64,000 bases of DNA from Combretum micranthum (GCA_024138025.1 JAMXBD010000113.1:558001-622000), one strand, 5' to 3'; numbered from the stretch's first letter, positions 12,424 to 25,716 are shown. The notes: generated by a model not told the origin, from the sequence alone. Translations and numbers: made by a program.

Positions 12424-12570
12424 GGGCGATGGTGCTTCGGCGACCTTCCGGCACTGAAAGCTTGTCGGAAAGGCTCCCCAAGAGGCGCTTTCTCCACCGA
12501 CAAAGCTACTTCGCTGCAGACTCTCGGAAACCTCCTCCACCACACTCACTCAAACATGCCAGGGCTTAGC
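12424..12570 (+). other. GC-rich exon-like island with a 46-codon frame
   Basis: A sharply bounded segment of about 150 bases is far richer in G and C than the DNA around it. It contains an open frame from ATG 12429 to TAG 12569 (46 codons), rich in Arg, Ser and Pro, starting MVLRRPSGTESL. The composition and basic, hydroxylated N-terminus resemble a first exon encoding an organelle-targeting peptide. I do not recognise the protein, and no downstream exon could be joined with confidence. It may be a relic exon, a gene fragment carried by a transposon, or a non-coding exon. Confidence 0.3.
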
Positions 12571-14265
12571 AATATACCCGTCAGATTTTCTTTAAATTTA
12601 CTAAAACTTCCAATAATTTTCTCAGACTTACCCAGTTATTTCTGGAGTAGTAAATGGGTGTTTATGATTTTGATTCCTCAACTATAATTTCCTTTAAAAG
12701 CTATCAAATCAGGTGTCAATTCTTGGTATTTTCCTATAATTGTTCGTTAATCAATTCTCCATGTCCTGCTATGTTGGAAAATTCATGCTAATACTCTGTA
12801 TTAAGACACTTACATGTTGTTATATTTATTTATTTTAATCTAAAAAAAAATCCTATATTTGTCATCTAAGTTTTATGTGTCCAATTCTTGAAAGTTTGTA
12901 AGAAAATTAATCTTCATCGCAAAATTTACCTGCTACCACTAAGGCAAAACTTTGCAGAAAAATTCTACAATCCTATTGCACTTATAATAAGATCGATCCT
13001 GTCAAAATTCTTAGATCTTTTTTCCATCTTTTTTTTATAGTTAATTTAATTATAGAAGTATTGATGGTAATATTCTGTGATGGGATCGTAGAAGTTTCCT
13101 ACTTTGCATGTTATAGCTCACGATTTAATTTACTTATCAAGTTTGTGTAATTCAAGTGTTATGTAAGATAATACATGATAAAAGAAATTAGTTAGTTTCC
13201 ATTTTATCGCACTACTATAAGACCCTGTTCTACTTGTCAAGAGCCTTATAGTCTAATTACATCTTCCATGTTCTCTCAAGTGGAAAGTATTAGGTCCAAA
13301 TTCTCCTTCTCCAATATACTTTACCAATTTTCTAGGGAATTGTCCTTTTCTCTTGTGTTTCTTTCAAGTTTTAATTTATAAATTACATTAGGTATTATTT
13401 ATGTTAGTTTATTAGCTATTCTATATGTGTATATGGGTATATATTAACGTAAATAGATAAATTAGACATTAGTACCATGTTTGTTTGTTTCATCTATTTC
13501 TAATTATTTTGATATCTTACTTTTATCGTTTTCAAATAGATATTTGTCTAGAATAGATACATATCAGATACAAATTAGATATAGATGAAAATTAAGCAAC
13601 CTAAACGAACACTATAATACTTTTAGGTGTCAAATAATTTATCTATAACATTTGTTGTAGTTCAAAAATCAAGTTGTGAGTTTTTACTAAATAATAAGTT
13701 ATACCGCTAATTCTAAGTTCATAATAGTATTGATATTTTATTATTTTGCTTTCGAAATCTAAATTCACAAGGTCACTTTGATTGTTTTCATGATCGTTTC
13801 GTGAGCTATAAATTTTAATTGTAGACGTACCTTGAAGGCTCTAATTGTAAGTTTAGCTATCCTATGTCTTCTTTCAAGAATTAATTACTCCATTAAATCC
13901 TTGTTCAATTAAATTATTGAACATGACATGAGTCTCAATAAAGCTTCTTCTCTATGTTGCTTTTATAATAATAATAAAAGAAAAGACTCGCTATTAATTG
14001 GTTATTGAAAGCAAGCGTGAGTCTTAATCAAATTGGAGTGTAGACTTGCTTATTCAGTCGAGCACTTCATCTCATATCTTCATCAAATGGACGTACAATT
14101 GTAGAAGTCACACAAATGATAATCTTGTCTTAATAAACCGAGTTCCAGCTCATTTATCTGCCACTTTGAAAAACTTCCCCTTCAAGCAAATAAAGAAACC
14201 TAAATGGATTTTGCCACTATTCATTCCTATCCATTCGATAAGCCATCTTTGATTCTTAACTATGT
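12571..14265. other. Intergenic DNA, no gene recognised
   Basis: The DNA is AT-rich with only short open frames (for example 14046-14252, 68 codons, no domain). Nothing else is supported. Confidence 0.4.
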
Positions 14266-14543
14266 GTTTGGTACCTAAACTTTAATAAAATATACAATTA
14301 AATACCTAAACTTTAAAATTAATCAATTTACTACTTAAAAGAACTTTTTGTATACGTCAATAGTACGTTCATCAAGTTTTTTTAGATACAAAATCAATCA
14401 ATAAATTAATCAATTTCAAAAATTAAGTACTAAATTAATTAATTTCAAATTTTTGGGTATTAAATTAATCAATTTCAAAGTTTAGGTACAGATACTTAAT
14501 TACATTTTTTACCAAAGTTCAGATATTATTGATAACATTATCC
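14266..14543. repeat. Foldback (MITE-like) repeat, copy A
   Basis: The left arm contains GTACCTAAACTTTAATAAAA, and the right arm contains its near reverse complement around TTTACCAAAGTTCAGATAT, so the whole segment can fold into one long imperfect hairpin. Internal motifs such as AATTAATCAATTTCAAAGTT recur on both arms. A homologous copy is at 26131-26419. No coding capacity. The superfamily is unclear because the left end is eroded. Confidence 0.65.
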
Positions 14544-17361
14544 TAATTCTCTAATAATTCGTTCCAACAACGCCTAAAGATAAATTCTAGAGTGACCCAA
14601 CAAGTACGTAATTCATCCTACCAATATTATTGTATATTATTAGTAATCTGACATACCAAATCTTGCATTAATTTCATAATAACATATTTTTCATCAAATA
14701 AATTTTGTTGCACGTCAACAATTATACACATAGACACACTTTAAGTTCATGTTGTATAACTTTCCAAAAACAACCAATAATTAATTGTCCGTCCAATATA
14801 ATCTTTAAGTAAAGATTTCTTGTTGCATGATCAAAATTTATAGATGATCACCACTTAATTATCGTTTGCTTAAATTTAGCACTTACCACGCTAAAATCTA
14901 TAACCATATGGGTTCTCTTAAAAACCCATAGAAATGGTTTATCACGAAAATAATAATTTATCTCACCACCAAAACCTAGCAAGATAGGATAATTATATGG
15001 GTTTTAAGACCTTGATTGAGCAATTGAGTTACATGTTATATTCCCTGCAATTCTAGAACTGCATTTCCATCTCTATCTTTCAAATCTAGGTTTCCTAAAT
15101 GTAATCGTGGTTCTTTTTACGTAATTTTGCGCAATATTCATGTAATAATTAACCGTTTGTCTATCTATTGGTAATGAAATAATCAAACATTATTCCAATT
15201 TTTAAGTTATTAAAGAACCAATGTTTTATTAACATTTTATAACTCATAACCGAGATCACATATCATCATATTTCATGTTGATACACACTATCTATGGATT
15301 CTAGTGATAACTAGAGTCTTGAAAACTACAAAACCGCAACAATCTTTTGATTTAATATCCATGTCATAAATTTTGATATAATATGTTGGAAGGGGAAAAA
15401 AAAAATTGGCTAACGTTTTATGTTGTCTGAATTGAATTAAGCACTAAATAACAAACTTGTCAATATCACTATAGCTATAATCACCCAAGAAAAGTGAAGA
15501 TTCTAAATTGTTTAATAAATATTACCCATGGCAAGTTACTAATATTTTAACTTATTTGCCAGTTGTACCACTTAGCTATTCACATTTGGCTTAAGCTACA
15601 TCAGATTTCCAATTGGTTTTTGGCCAATCTTGCTAATATTTCAATAGCAGTATGATCACACATTTGAGTGATGAAATTAACAAACTACGAATAAAATATT
15701 AATCACTGTAAGTGTAACGGAATTAAATTGAGAGGAGACAACCTCAGCTCGACTTGAAAACTCAAAACATGACCTCAATCCATTCTCTAACTCATCTAGA
15801 AGTATAATTTAATATGCTTTTAGGTTGGCCCAAGCGGATTGTTTGGTTAAATTCATCTAATTTCTAATAAATCATATTCTTTTCATATATATATATATAT
15901 ATATATGTACACACACATATATATTAGCTGTAATTTGATTGAGTTTTGATTTAAATTTAAGAACAATAATTCAAAGTGTAAATGTCAAATTTAGTACCTA
16001 AATTTTATATAAAAATTCAATTTGGTGCATGAACTTTGAAATAGTTAATTTAATACCATTTATTTTATTTGTCGACTTAGAAAAAACAACATATAATTGA
16101 ATTTTTATTACTTTTTTTAATATAGTTTTGATAATTTACTTCTTCCACGTGAGAAAACTGAGCAAATAATGATAGTGAGGTGGTAATATATAGCCACGAA
16201 AAGTTTGATTAGATATTTAATTAACTATTTCAAATTTCAAATTCCAAAATTTGAGTTTTGGTGTAAAGTTGAAGTTTTTCTTAATTCAAATTTCGTTTAA
16301 ACTTAAAAACACGCCATATCAAATATTAAGAAATCGCAACTTCTCTTGTTATTCTATTCGAGTAAGTACATGCAATTGAGACCAAGTAAATAAGGAGCCG
16401 TCTGCTTTTCACTTCTTTACAAACATATTAATGACCTAATGTTTAAAGTGATGGATGAATCCGTTGATTCAGCCCAAAGGGAAACAAGGACAATAGGGTC
16501 AAAAAAAGGGTAGGACCCATATGATATTTCTTATATGCAAAACTTCCTTAACTTGTCTAGCTAGAAATTAAAACGGAGGAAAAATCCAGTCCAATCATAT
16601 GATTATTGAAGAGAAACCTTAATATATAGATATTTTCATAGGAAACGTAGGACAAGGGAAATAGGAAAAATATATATGGTTGTAGTTGTCCATTCATTGG
16701 TGTATAATACATAGTCATGGCAGATAAATTAGATTAATCACAAGATGAGGGTGCTTAGACAATGACCCAAAAATTAATGTTATTAAAGACTTTCTTGTTT
16801 CTTTGATCTAATATTATTATTATTACATTACACGCACTTGCTATGTTAGCCAAAGAGCATGAGAGTTTGACAAAATGTCTTCTATATTGTAATAATGACG
16901 ATTGAAGACCCTTTATCTTAATAATATTAGGCAAGTAACCGCCTAATGTACGTAATTATAAAGTTCCATATAGCTATGAAAATATAAAAAGTGAGAGAAG
17001 ATATGGACATAAAAGAAGCTAAATAATTAAGAAGGTGGTAAGAGAGAGAAAGGAAGCCAGGGGGTTGTAATATCGTGCCATATATGCTCTCATAGCTTTA
17101 ACATTAGTGGGGTTAATGAAGCTTTCTTTGGCTTTTTGATCAAAATAAAGGTTAAAGGAATAATCATGGAATTGTCGGCAGCATTGATATGATTTAAAGT
17201 AACAGGGTGACTTGTGGTAAAACTATAATCCATGAGTGCCTCAATAAACTCAATTAAAGTTTTGACTAATATATGTTGATCCATGCCAATATATATAATG
17301 AGATTATGCCTTTTTTGTATTAGTCAATTGTATAACGAACCATATATAATTTTGATGAAAT
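14544..17361. other. Intergenic DNA, no gene recognised
   Basis: This is AT-rich DNA with an (AT)n microsatellite at 15885-15906. A segment near 15990-16060 (TTTAGTACCTAAATTTTATA and similar) recalls the foldback repeats but is too diverged to call. No gene is supported; the 64-codon minus frame at 17090-17284 has no domain. Confidence 0.4.
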
Positions 17362-17792
17362 GAGGATAATAAATAAGTCGAGTCGAGACGATACAGAGCC
17401 AGGTTCGAACTCAACTCAAACTCAAAACTCAAAACAAGAGCTTGACTAGAATTCGATCGAGCTTTATTTAGAAACTTGAACTCGACTGAATTAGGCTTGA
17501 TTGTTCCTATAAAAAATCAATTAGACTAAAAAATAAGTTACGATTTTGAAATAAAATAAGATTTTTAGTTGATTTGGTTTTAAATATAATAAATGTGGAC
17601 CATTGGATATTTATAAAAAAATAAAAAGTTCAAATAAACTCATGAGTTGCTCGAATCAAGTATTTTAAAACTCAAACTCAAACTCCATAGCTACTCAAGT
17701 AGCTTTAATTCAAACTTACTTAAGTTGAATTCGAGTTATCATCGATTCGAACTTGAATAGCTCACTAAGAGTCTCAACTTGCTTATAATCCT
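17362..17792. repeat. hAT-like GAGCTCGA-rich dispersed repeat, copy 1
   Basis: The left end AGGATAATAAATAAGTCGAG matches the reverse complement of the right end (AGGATTATAAGCAAGTTGAG) well enough to be terminal inverted repeats. The interior carries many AACTCGACT/GAGCTCGA-type motifs and a central AT-rich block. The same order of motifs, including ATCAATTAGA and the GGACCATT block, is found at 46088-46520. ATGAAA-containing flanks on both sides hint at a target duplication but match only 6 of 8 bases. Confidence 0.5.
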
Positions 17793-18902
17793 ACATGAAA
17801 CCTATATCCTTAATTATAGATGTCCTTGGAAGAGCTACATCTCTCATGACCTACCCCATCATATTACTAAGACTCAAAGCTCTGGCTTAAAATAGAAAAA
17901 CAAGGAGACTTAGCCATTGTTAATAGTAAAGTATTTAAAAAACTTTTTAAAGGGATCATGTCATAATTTCAAGGAATTCCTTTCTTTTTCTTTTTAAAAT
18001 TTCTCCATGACTTTACCAGATTCTATTCTCTCTCTATATATCTTTCATTTGACTTTCCCCCCCTTCTATCTTTAATGCATATGGAGTCCATTTCAAGTAA
18101 GAATGACTTAATTATGTTATTTTATGTATTGAAATTTGTAAAACATAATGTCTTTAAAAAGAAGCACATTTATGATATTAAGTTAGGAATCTCTATATAT
18201 AGACAAATTACTCATATTTGAAAATCGATTTGGATTTTTGAAGAGAGGGAGAACCTTTTTGTAAAATTACAATGTAGAAGAAGATCAAACACAAACAAGA
18301 AGATTTCTACCTACTAATGGATTACAATTTGAAATTTAACAAGATTTAGAAGTTAAGGCAATTTTAGGCAATGAGTGGTCAACAACAATAAATGTTGGTT
18401 GACTACCTTTGATAGAGGAAGGTTTTGGGGTGAATTAAAGTAGTGTCCTAAGGGTCAATTGACTATATGACCTCTATTAACCGTCCATCATTAATGATGA
18501 TTCAGAGGCCTTTTGATTGGTTTGATGTTTTGGGAACCTTAGTTGATTGCTATGGTATCAACATCACTTAGAATTCATAAAATTATTATTTGTATGGTGT
18601 TTTTTATGCCTTAATCCTAATTTAAATATAGCATCATTAGTATAGAATCTGTATTAGATTTAAGAAAAGCTACACCAAGGTTTTGTGATGTAAGTTCAAT
18701 TCTATCTTGTATTGTTGGTTATGGTTGTGGTAAGTGAAGCCACAATAAAAATCATTCAACCTTAATTGTATATGTGTAAACCATTTAGATAGATAGGTCA
18801 TAGGTTTGTTATTCGAGGCCATTTATGGGTAGAGTATGTGAGGAAATGAATTGATGGATCTTTTCCTTTCTTTATGTTTTTTTCCTTGTTCTTAGTCCCA
18901 TA
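17793..18902. other. Intergenic DNA, no gene recognised
   Basis: The segment is AT-rich, with no coding region supported. A pyrimidine-rich stretch and a CTCTATATATC box near 18035 look promoter-like, but no gene follows before the copia element. Confidence 0.35.
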
Positions 18903-19142
18903 TGGGATATTTATAGTTTTTATCTTATGTTTTTTTATTGAAATGAACCTTGACATGTGTTCAACTATGTTTAATGAGTGTTTTGAATGAAAGACTATAT
19001 GTGCGTTGGGCTGGGTAGGTAGCACCAGGGTTATAAAATTTTATATTTTAAATTCTATTTAAATTATGGTTATTATTTTTTATTTGTCTTTTCAAATTCC
19101 ATTGCATTTACAATTTCAACAGCATTTTAAATTTAAATTTTA

Positions 19143-19178
<36 letters not shown>

Positions 19179-19285
19179 TATTATTATTATTATTATTATT
19201 TTGTAACATAAATTTTCAATTTGATTAATTACCACTTTTCAAATAAAAAATTTCCAAGGTTTTTACAGATACTAGAAAATATTCA
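18903..19285 (+). repeat. Left LTR of the copia element
   Basis: It starts TGGGATATTTATAG and ends near ATATTCA. It shares with the right LTR the blocks GTTTTTATCTTATG, GAAATGAACCTTGAC, TCAACTATGTTTRAT and CAAATAAAAA. It is longer than the right copy because of a TTA trinucleotide expansion at 19141-19200 and loss in the partner. Confidence 0.65.
19141..19200. repeat. (TTA)n microsatellite
   Basis: This is nearly 60 bases of TTA/ATT trinucleotides with one interruption, located inside the left copia LTR and absent from the right LTR. Confidence 0.9.
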
Positions 19286-19543
19286 CTTTTTTTTTATTAA
19301 CACTACATGCTATTCCTTTCTAGGAAATTGTACTTCTGCTTGTTCCAAACTTCTGCCACAAGTGTACATGTTAAGGTTAACTGTGTTAATCTTGGGGAGT
19401 GGACAGCATAATTGATTGCACCAAGGTCATGCCATAATTCATTTTCAGGGCAGTTGACTATCAACAACACAGCTTTGCAAATAGATAAGTTGTCATAAAT
19501 CTTTAATTCATTTTCCTTACAATTTGAAAGTGAATTTTTTATT

Positions 19544-20440
19544 ATGGTTGCCTCCATGACCAAGACTCTTCTTGATCTCTTTAAACTTGAACCTCTTGAT
19601 GGAACTAATTATAAAAGTTGGACTTAGAAATTGGTAATTTTTTTTAGCAATTAGAGGTTGATTATGTTCTTTTCATTGATTTTCCTTCTAAAGCTCCATT
19701 TTCAAGAACAACTTCTACTCCTTTAACCACGCCTTTCAGTAAAAAAGCTAAAAATGCTTAGGATGACAATTATAACAAAAATTGAGAAAGATGATAACAT
19801 AGTGAGATGACATTTACTAAACCATATGAATAACTCATTGTTTAATTTATTTGTCAATTAGAAGTTTGCTGAAGTTATTTGAGATACCTTGGAAACGAGA
19901 TATGGGGCTGATGATGCAGGAAAGAAGAAATATGTTGTTGGAAAATGGTTGCAGTTTCTCATGGTTGATGACAAGCCATCATGAAGCAAGTTCATAAGCA
20001 TGAAAACTTAGTGATTGATGTTCTCAATTAAGGAATGACGATGTGCAAGATCTTGTAAGCAAATGTGTTGCTAGAAAAATTTCCACCTTCCTCGAGTGAC
20101 TAAAAAAATCATCTTAAACATAAGAAGAAGGATTTGACCCCGCAAGAGTTGATTAGTCATATGGGAATGGAAGAAGCCAACAGGTTGGAAGATAAGCAAA
20201 TTTCATATTCTTCTATTTCTATTAAAGCTAACCTTGTTAAATCTGCTATTACCACTAAGGATAGGTTTAGGAAGATAGTTGGCCAACAGAAAAAGAAATT
20301 CAAGAAAAATGATGGCTGCAAAATCCAAAAGAAGCAGGTGACTTGGTTTGTCTATGGAAAAAATGGTCATAATGTGTACTAGTGTTACTAAAGGAAGAAT
20401 TAGCCATATTCGAACAAGAAACCAACACCAAGTCCCCAAC
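19544..20440 (+). pseudogene. copia gag relic
   Basis: Gag forms the particle that packages element RNA. The frame opens at ATG 19544 and reads LFKLEPLDGTNYKSW at residues 13-27, a conserved copia gag N-terminus, then meets stops. The zinc knuckle near 20340-20390 has lost its first two cysteines (FVYGKNGHNVY before a stop). Not functional. Confidence 0.7.
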
Positions 20441-20519
20441 CAGCACCTCAGGCTAATCTTGTTGAAAAAGAAGACATCATTATTGTTGTAGTTATGGAAG
20501 AAAATCTGGTAGAGAATAA

Positions 20520-21720
20520 AATTGACTGGGTGCTTGACACTAGAGCATCGAGACACCTATGCGCCAACTAGGAGTTGTTCCACCATTTGAAGAGGTTGTA
20601 GATAGAGAATGCGCCTTCATGGGGAACTCAGCTACTGCTAGAGTACTTAGTGCTTAGTAAAGGGAAGATTTTTGTTAAGTTAACCATTGGAAAAATTTTT
20701 GCTTTGAATAATATTTTATATGTGCACTCTTTACATAGGAACTTAGTTTCTAGTGGTTTATTGAATAAAGCTGGACCAAAATGTATTTTTGAAGTTGATA
20801 AGGTAGTCATCCCTAAAAATGGAGATTTTATGGGGAAAGGGTACTTAGTAGATGGTTAATTTGTTTTTAACACTATTTTTTATGTTAATGCTAATTCATT
20901 AACTTCTACTTATATTGTTAAATCTATTGATTTATGGCATAACAGATTATGACATTTGAATTCAGCCTCAATTAAAAGACTTAAAATCATAAAAACTATA
21001 AATGATGATAACTGATTTAAGTGCCCTATTTGTCTAGAAGCAAAATTTGTTAGAAAGCCTTTTAAATCTATCCTAACTAGAAGTACCGAATTAGTTGAAT
21101 TAGTACATTAGGATTTGGCAGATTTTAAGAACACTATTAATAAAGGTGCTAAATGGTACTATATAACCTTTGTTGATGATTTTTCTTCAAGATGTACAAA
21201 ATTTTATTTACTGAGATCAAAAGATGAGGCTATAGAAATGTTCAAATACAAAACAGAAGTATAAAATCAATTGGATAAGAAAATTAAAAGGCTTAGGATT
21301 AATAGAGGTAGAGAATTTGGAACACACTTTCTTAAGGAATTTTGTGAGATATATGGAATTGTACATGAGATTAGCTCCCCTTATACACCTTAATAGAATG
21401 ACATAGTTGAAAGGAAAAATAGAACTCCTAAAGAAATGATGAATGCCATGTTATTGAGCTATAGTATGTCTGACAACATGTATAGGGAAACCGCTTTATT
21501 TGCATGCTACATTCTTAATAAGGTTCCACATAAAAATGTTAGATAAAACCCTTATGATATATGGAAAGGTTTTGTACCTAACTTAAATTATTTAAAAGTG
21601 TGGAGTTGTTTAGCAAAAGTTGACTTATTAGACTTCAAGAAAGCTAATATCAGCCCTAAGGCCTTCGATTGTGTATTTATTGGTTATGCTCAAAATAGTG
21701 TTGCATATAGATTTATGTCT
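20520..21720 (+). pseudogene. copia protease and integrase relic
   Basis: The protease active-site region reads WVLDTRASRHLC at about 20527-20562, where the usual DSGAS/DTGAS has become DTRAS. A pre-integrase DLWHNRL block follows near 20930 and an HxxC-type finger remnant (CPICLEAKF) near 21020. The integrase core keeps FVDDFSS at 21169-21190 and a GREFGTHFL block near 21310, with SSPYTP and VERKNRTPKEMMN following. Integrase would join element DNA to the host chromosome. Many stops are present. Confidence 0.7.
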
Positions 21721-22149
21721 TTAAAATGATCATACTATTTGTGAATCCAAAAATATGGAATTCTTTGAATCAATCTTTCCCTTAAAGAAACGTAATGTCA
21801 ATGATATTGCTGGTCCATCTAATACTGGTATGATTACTACATCTTTATCTAATGATTTTGCTTCATATGAGAATATGAATGAACCTAGAAGAAGCAAAAG
21901 AGAGAGAATAGAACATAATTTTGGATCATATTTTATTACAGCTTTCTTAATTCTTTGAACCAATTTTGAAAGGATAAATGAGGACATAGAGTTTGCATAT
22001 TTAATTGAAGAAGATCCCCAAAAATATAAAGAAGTAGTAAAGTCTATATATGCATGTTTTTGGAAAGAAGCCATCAAAAGTGAGCTTAATTCCATAATGA
22101 TAAAGCATACTTGGGATTTAGTGGATTTAGTTATAAGATGCAAAAATTA

Positions 22150-22915
22150 TTAGGTGTAAATGGGTTTTCAGAAAGAAAATGAGGCCAGATGGTTCCATAG
22201 AATACTTTAAAGCAAGATTGGTAGTTATAGGCTATACTCAAAAGAAAGGGATTGACTATTTATTAGAACTTAGATCGCCCTAGCTGCTATTCATAATCTA
22301 GTAATATGTCATATGGATGTGAAAAACAACGTTTTATAATGCTGGTCTAGAGGAAGAAATATGCATGAAGCAACCTGAGGGATATGTGATTTTTAACCAA
22401 GAAAAAAAAGTGTGTAAACTTGTAAAATTATTTATTGGCTTAAACAAGTTCTTCAAGAGATATATGAATAATTTAGCCAAACATTAGTAACAAATGGATA
22501 AAATATGAATACATTTTATCCTTATGTTTATTCTCAATCTTTTGGATTAGATTGTGTGATTATATGCTTGTATGTTGATGATATGCTTATTTTTTATACT
22601 AATTTAGATGTGGTATAAGACCAAATTGTTTTGTCTTCTCATTTTGATATGAAAGATTTAGGGGAATCTGATATGATTCTTGGTATCAAAATAAAGAAAA
22701 TGGAAAATGGTATGTCTTTGTGTCAATCCCACTATATTGATTTTGTTGCTTTGATGTAGTTCCTATTAGAGCTCCTTATGATCCCAATATCCCGCTTAAG
22801 AAAAACAAGGGTGTTAGTGTTCACAAGCTGAATATGCTAAGATCATTGGAAGTGTTATGTTTCTTATGAATTATACTAGGCTTGGCATAGCCTATGGTAT
22901 GCGTAGATTAAGTCA
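22150..22915 (+). pseudogene. copia reverse transcriptase relic
   Basis: The catalytic YVDDMLI block lies at 22571-22591, preceded by HMDVKNNVL near 22310 and followed by HFDMKDLGESDMILGIKI near 22640. The sequence ends RPDIAYG-like (RLGIAYG) then RRLSH at the nested insertion. Frameshifts and stops occur throughout. Confidence 0.75.
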
Positions 22916-24561
22916 TTGTTTATAAGTTTTTGCTTTTAGAAACAAACATGAAGCTAAAGTTTTTCAAAATTTTATAAAAATTATAAGAAGTTCTATTCAA
23001 CTTCGATTGCAATCACTACATAGGCAAGTGCACCTACTGAAGTAGCATAGAAAACCTTAGGTCATATTCCTTAGGGATCGTTAGCATCTATCGTACATCT
23101 ATCTATTATCCAGCCAAAGGAAAACTTAGAAGAACATTATGAACAACAAAACATTAAGCTAAGTTAAAACTAAACATATACACGTTTTTAGGGCAAAATT
23201 ATAAAATTGGTTTTGTTAATGCAAGAATGAGCTTGGGGTCCGCTTCACCAAGTTCTTCTCATATGATTTCTTGATAAACTCAAAGAGTTGTTAGCTAAGT
23301 ATACTTGTACAGTCAAATTCATTAAGGTAAGCTAAAGCCTTTCTTAAAGTCAGAAACTCTAGATCTGGATCAGACCACCAGAATATCTTCGCAAGCTATC
23401 AGCAACCTAAATCCACATAAAGTTTAAGAATACTTTGATTTAAAACCCATTTTAATGCAGTCAAAATCAAGTGATAGAAAATTTCACCATCACTATTTCT
23501 AAGTGATTATGAGCAACTTTATTGGCAACCTAGATTTATTCAAAAGAACGATATCTCAATTTGTTCGGTTAAAATCGGACATGAATCTACATGGTACACT
23601 CATATAAACTCATGAATTTGGGTTCGGGCTACTAATTACAAGTACCTAATCAATGTTCAATTAAAATGTGTTGAAATCACATGAATCAGGTCTCGGGTTC
23701 ACAAAACCTTAAGTTAAAATGATGATTTCTCCATGGATATGAATATTAAACATAGATTCAACAAAAATAATATGAAATAAAGATAAATTTTAATGATTAA
23801 GCACAAGGTCTTGCAAAAACAAAACATCACGTTCATATGAAATTACTTAGAAAACTTAAATCTCTAGTTGGAAGAAAAGTTTTTCTCACTAAAAGTTCTC
23901 TTTCTACTCTATACTATGTTAGAAATTTGTTACATATGGTACAATATGTTTTACAATGCCTTTGCACTTTTATTTATGGATGATTGACACATAGAATCAT
24001 GAAGATATTATTCACTGACGTAACAGATTCTTTTTTATGGATTTTATCCATATTTCACACGCTATATTTTAGGGCAGCATATGCGTATCAGCAATGATAG
24101 GGTCACCTTTCAAGGCTTGGATCACAAGCATAAAGGTTGACTGCGATGGAAGTTGTATCTTTTTCATTAGAGGTGCAGTTCATGTTTAGTCTGTACCATG
24201 GTCAAAACCACGGCACAACTCTAGGTATGATTTAGGCTGTGCTCTTGAATTATAAGGCGCAGTTCTCTCAATGCAAATCATAGTGTAGATCAAGGTCACA
24301 ATTAAGGGTGCGATTTGAACTTTTGCCTTGTTTTCTTGTCTTCAATTGGGATCTTTAGGCTGTGGTTGGAATTTGTCTTCAAACATTCTTGTTGTTTTGC
24401 TTCAATCTTGATTAAAATCACTTTATTTCTTCTTTTTATGATCTTTGGAACTAAAAAACAATATTTTCACAATAGTAGCATAAAATCATAGGAATTTATC
24501 TAAAAATGGATCAGATAAGGTGTAAATCCATATGAATTGAATAGAGCAAAAATAACTTATT
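22916..24561. mobile_element. Element nested in the copia pol gene (1.65 kb)
   Basis: The copia frame reads ...RLSH up to 22915 and resumes SH..THNQNHEH after 24561, so the Ser-His codons are present on both sides. The AGTCA direct repeat at 22911-22915 and 24562-24566 (AGTCAYT if extended) is the target duplication. The ends are partly inverted: ATAAGTTTTTGC at 22922 matches the reverse complement of GCAAAAATAACTTAT at 24546-24560. No coding region is visible. The class (DNA transposon or non-autonomous retroelement) is unresolved. Confidence 0.6.
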
Positions 24562-24566
24562 AGTCA

Positions 24567-25100
24567 CTAGACTCATAATCAAAATCATGAGCATCGAATT
24601 GCACTTCATCGTTTACTTAAATATCTTAAAGGTATTATAAACTGGATTTACATTTTAGTAAATTTCCTATTATATTGGAACGATTTTGTGATGCAAATTG
24701 GGTTACTAATAACAATGAAGTAAGCTATACTAATAGCTATTTCTTTATTATAGGATGAGGTGATATATCATAGAAGTCTACCAAATAAGCATATATAGCT
24801 CATTCTATTATGGAATCTAAGTTCATAGCTTTAGATTTGACAAGTTAAGAGGTAGAATGGCTACGAAACCTATTAGTTGATATGCCACTATGAGGGAGAT
24901 CCCTTGTACTTGTTTCTATACATTGTGATTCATATGCAACTATTAAAATTATTAAAAATAGTGTCTATAATGGAAAAAGGAGAAACATCTAAATTAAATA
25001 TAGTGCAGTCAAACAACTCTTAAAAAATGAAGTGATTTCCTTGAAATATGTGAGATTCGAGAGGAATTTGGCAAATCCTCTCACTAAATGATTAATAAGG
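24567..25100 (+). pseudogene. copia RNase H relic
   Basis: After the nested element the pol frame continues with LHRLLKYLKGIIN, then a W..N..EVS and AHSIMESKF-like RNase H block (about 24700-24840), and finishes near 25063-25090 with NLANPLTK, the usual end of copia pol. RNase H would remove the RNA strand during reverse transcription. Stops are present. Confidence 0.75.
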
Positions 25101-25716
25101 AGAGTTGTTCTTGAGTCTTCGAAGGGAATGAGGCTTAAGCCCTTGGATTGAGGTAATATGATGGATATCTATATATGGTCAAACGAAGCCATATGAGTCT
25201 TAGTTGTGCACTAAATTCCCTTATGTAATATGTAATAGTGCATGATAAATCCATAGCCTTATATTTGGGTGGTTCTACTAAAATGAACTTGATGAAGTCA
25301 CTATTTGATTGTAATGGATCCATAGTCCTTGTGGTAGCTCATTTTATGAACTTAGTAGGTGTCGTTCTATGTAGCTTAAGTGTAAATGACTCTTAATAGT
25401 TTTGTAGCCTCAATATTAGGTGGTATGTAGTATAGACTTTATGAAACACCAACTTGAGTATGAAGGTAGGCCCTCTTCTATGAAAGACTTAATCTATCTT
25501 TCTAGAGTGCTCATGAGAATCCAAGTTATGTGTATGACCATTAAAAGCGTTGCGATTTGATATCATGGAATAAGCATAACATAAGGGTATAATACGTGTT
25601 GAAGGGATCTCAGAAAATGTTCTTGATGTTCAAGAGTAGTTCACTTCTATAACTTAGTTGTTGCCCCACTTCACCATGCATCAATTTAATCGAAAGACAT
25701 TAAGTGAAGATCCAAT
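25101..25716 (+). other. Non-coding tail of the copia element
   Basis: This stretch lies between the end of pol and the right LTR. Copia elements often have an untranslated stretch here, ending in a purine-rich primer tract; AAGTGAAG at 25704-25711 is the best candidate. No gene is seen. Confidence 0.45.

Noticed and set aside
17090..17284. 64-codon minus-strand frame
   Set aside because: No domain, no suitable context, expected by chance in this composition.
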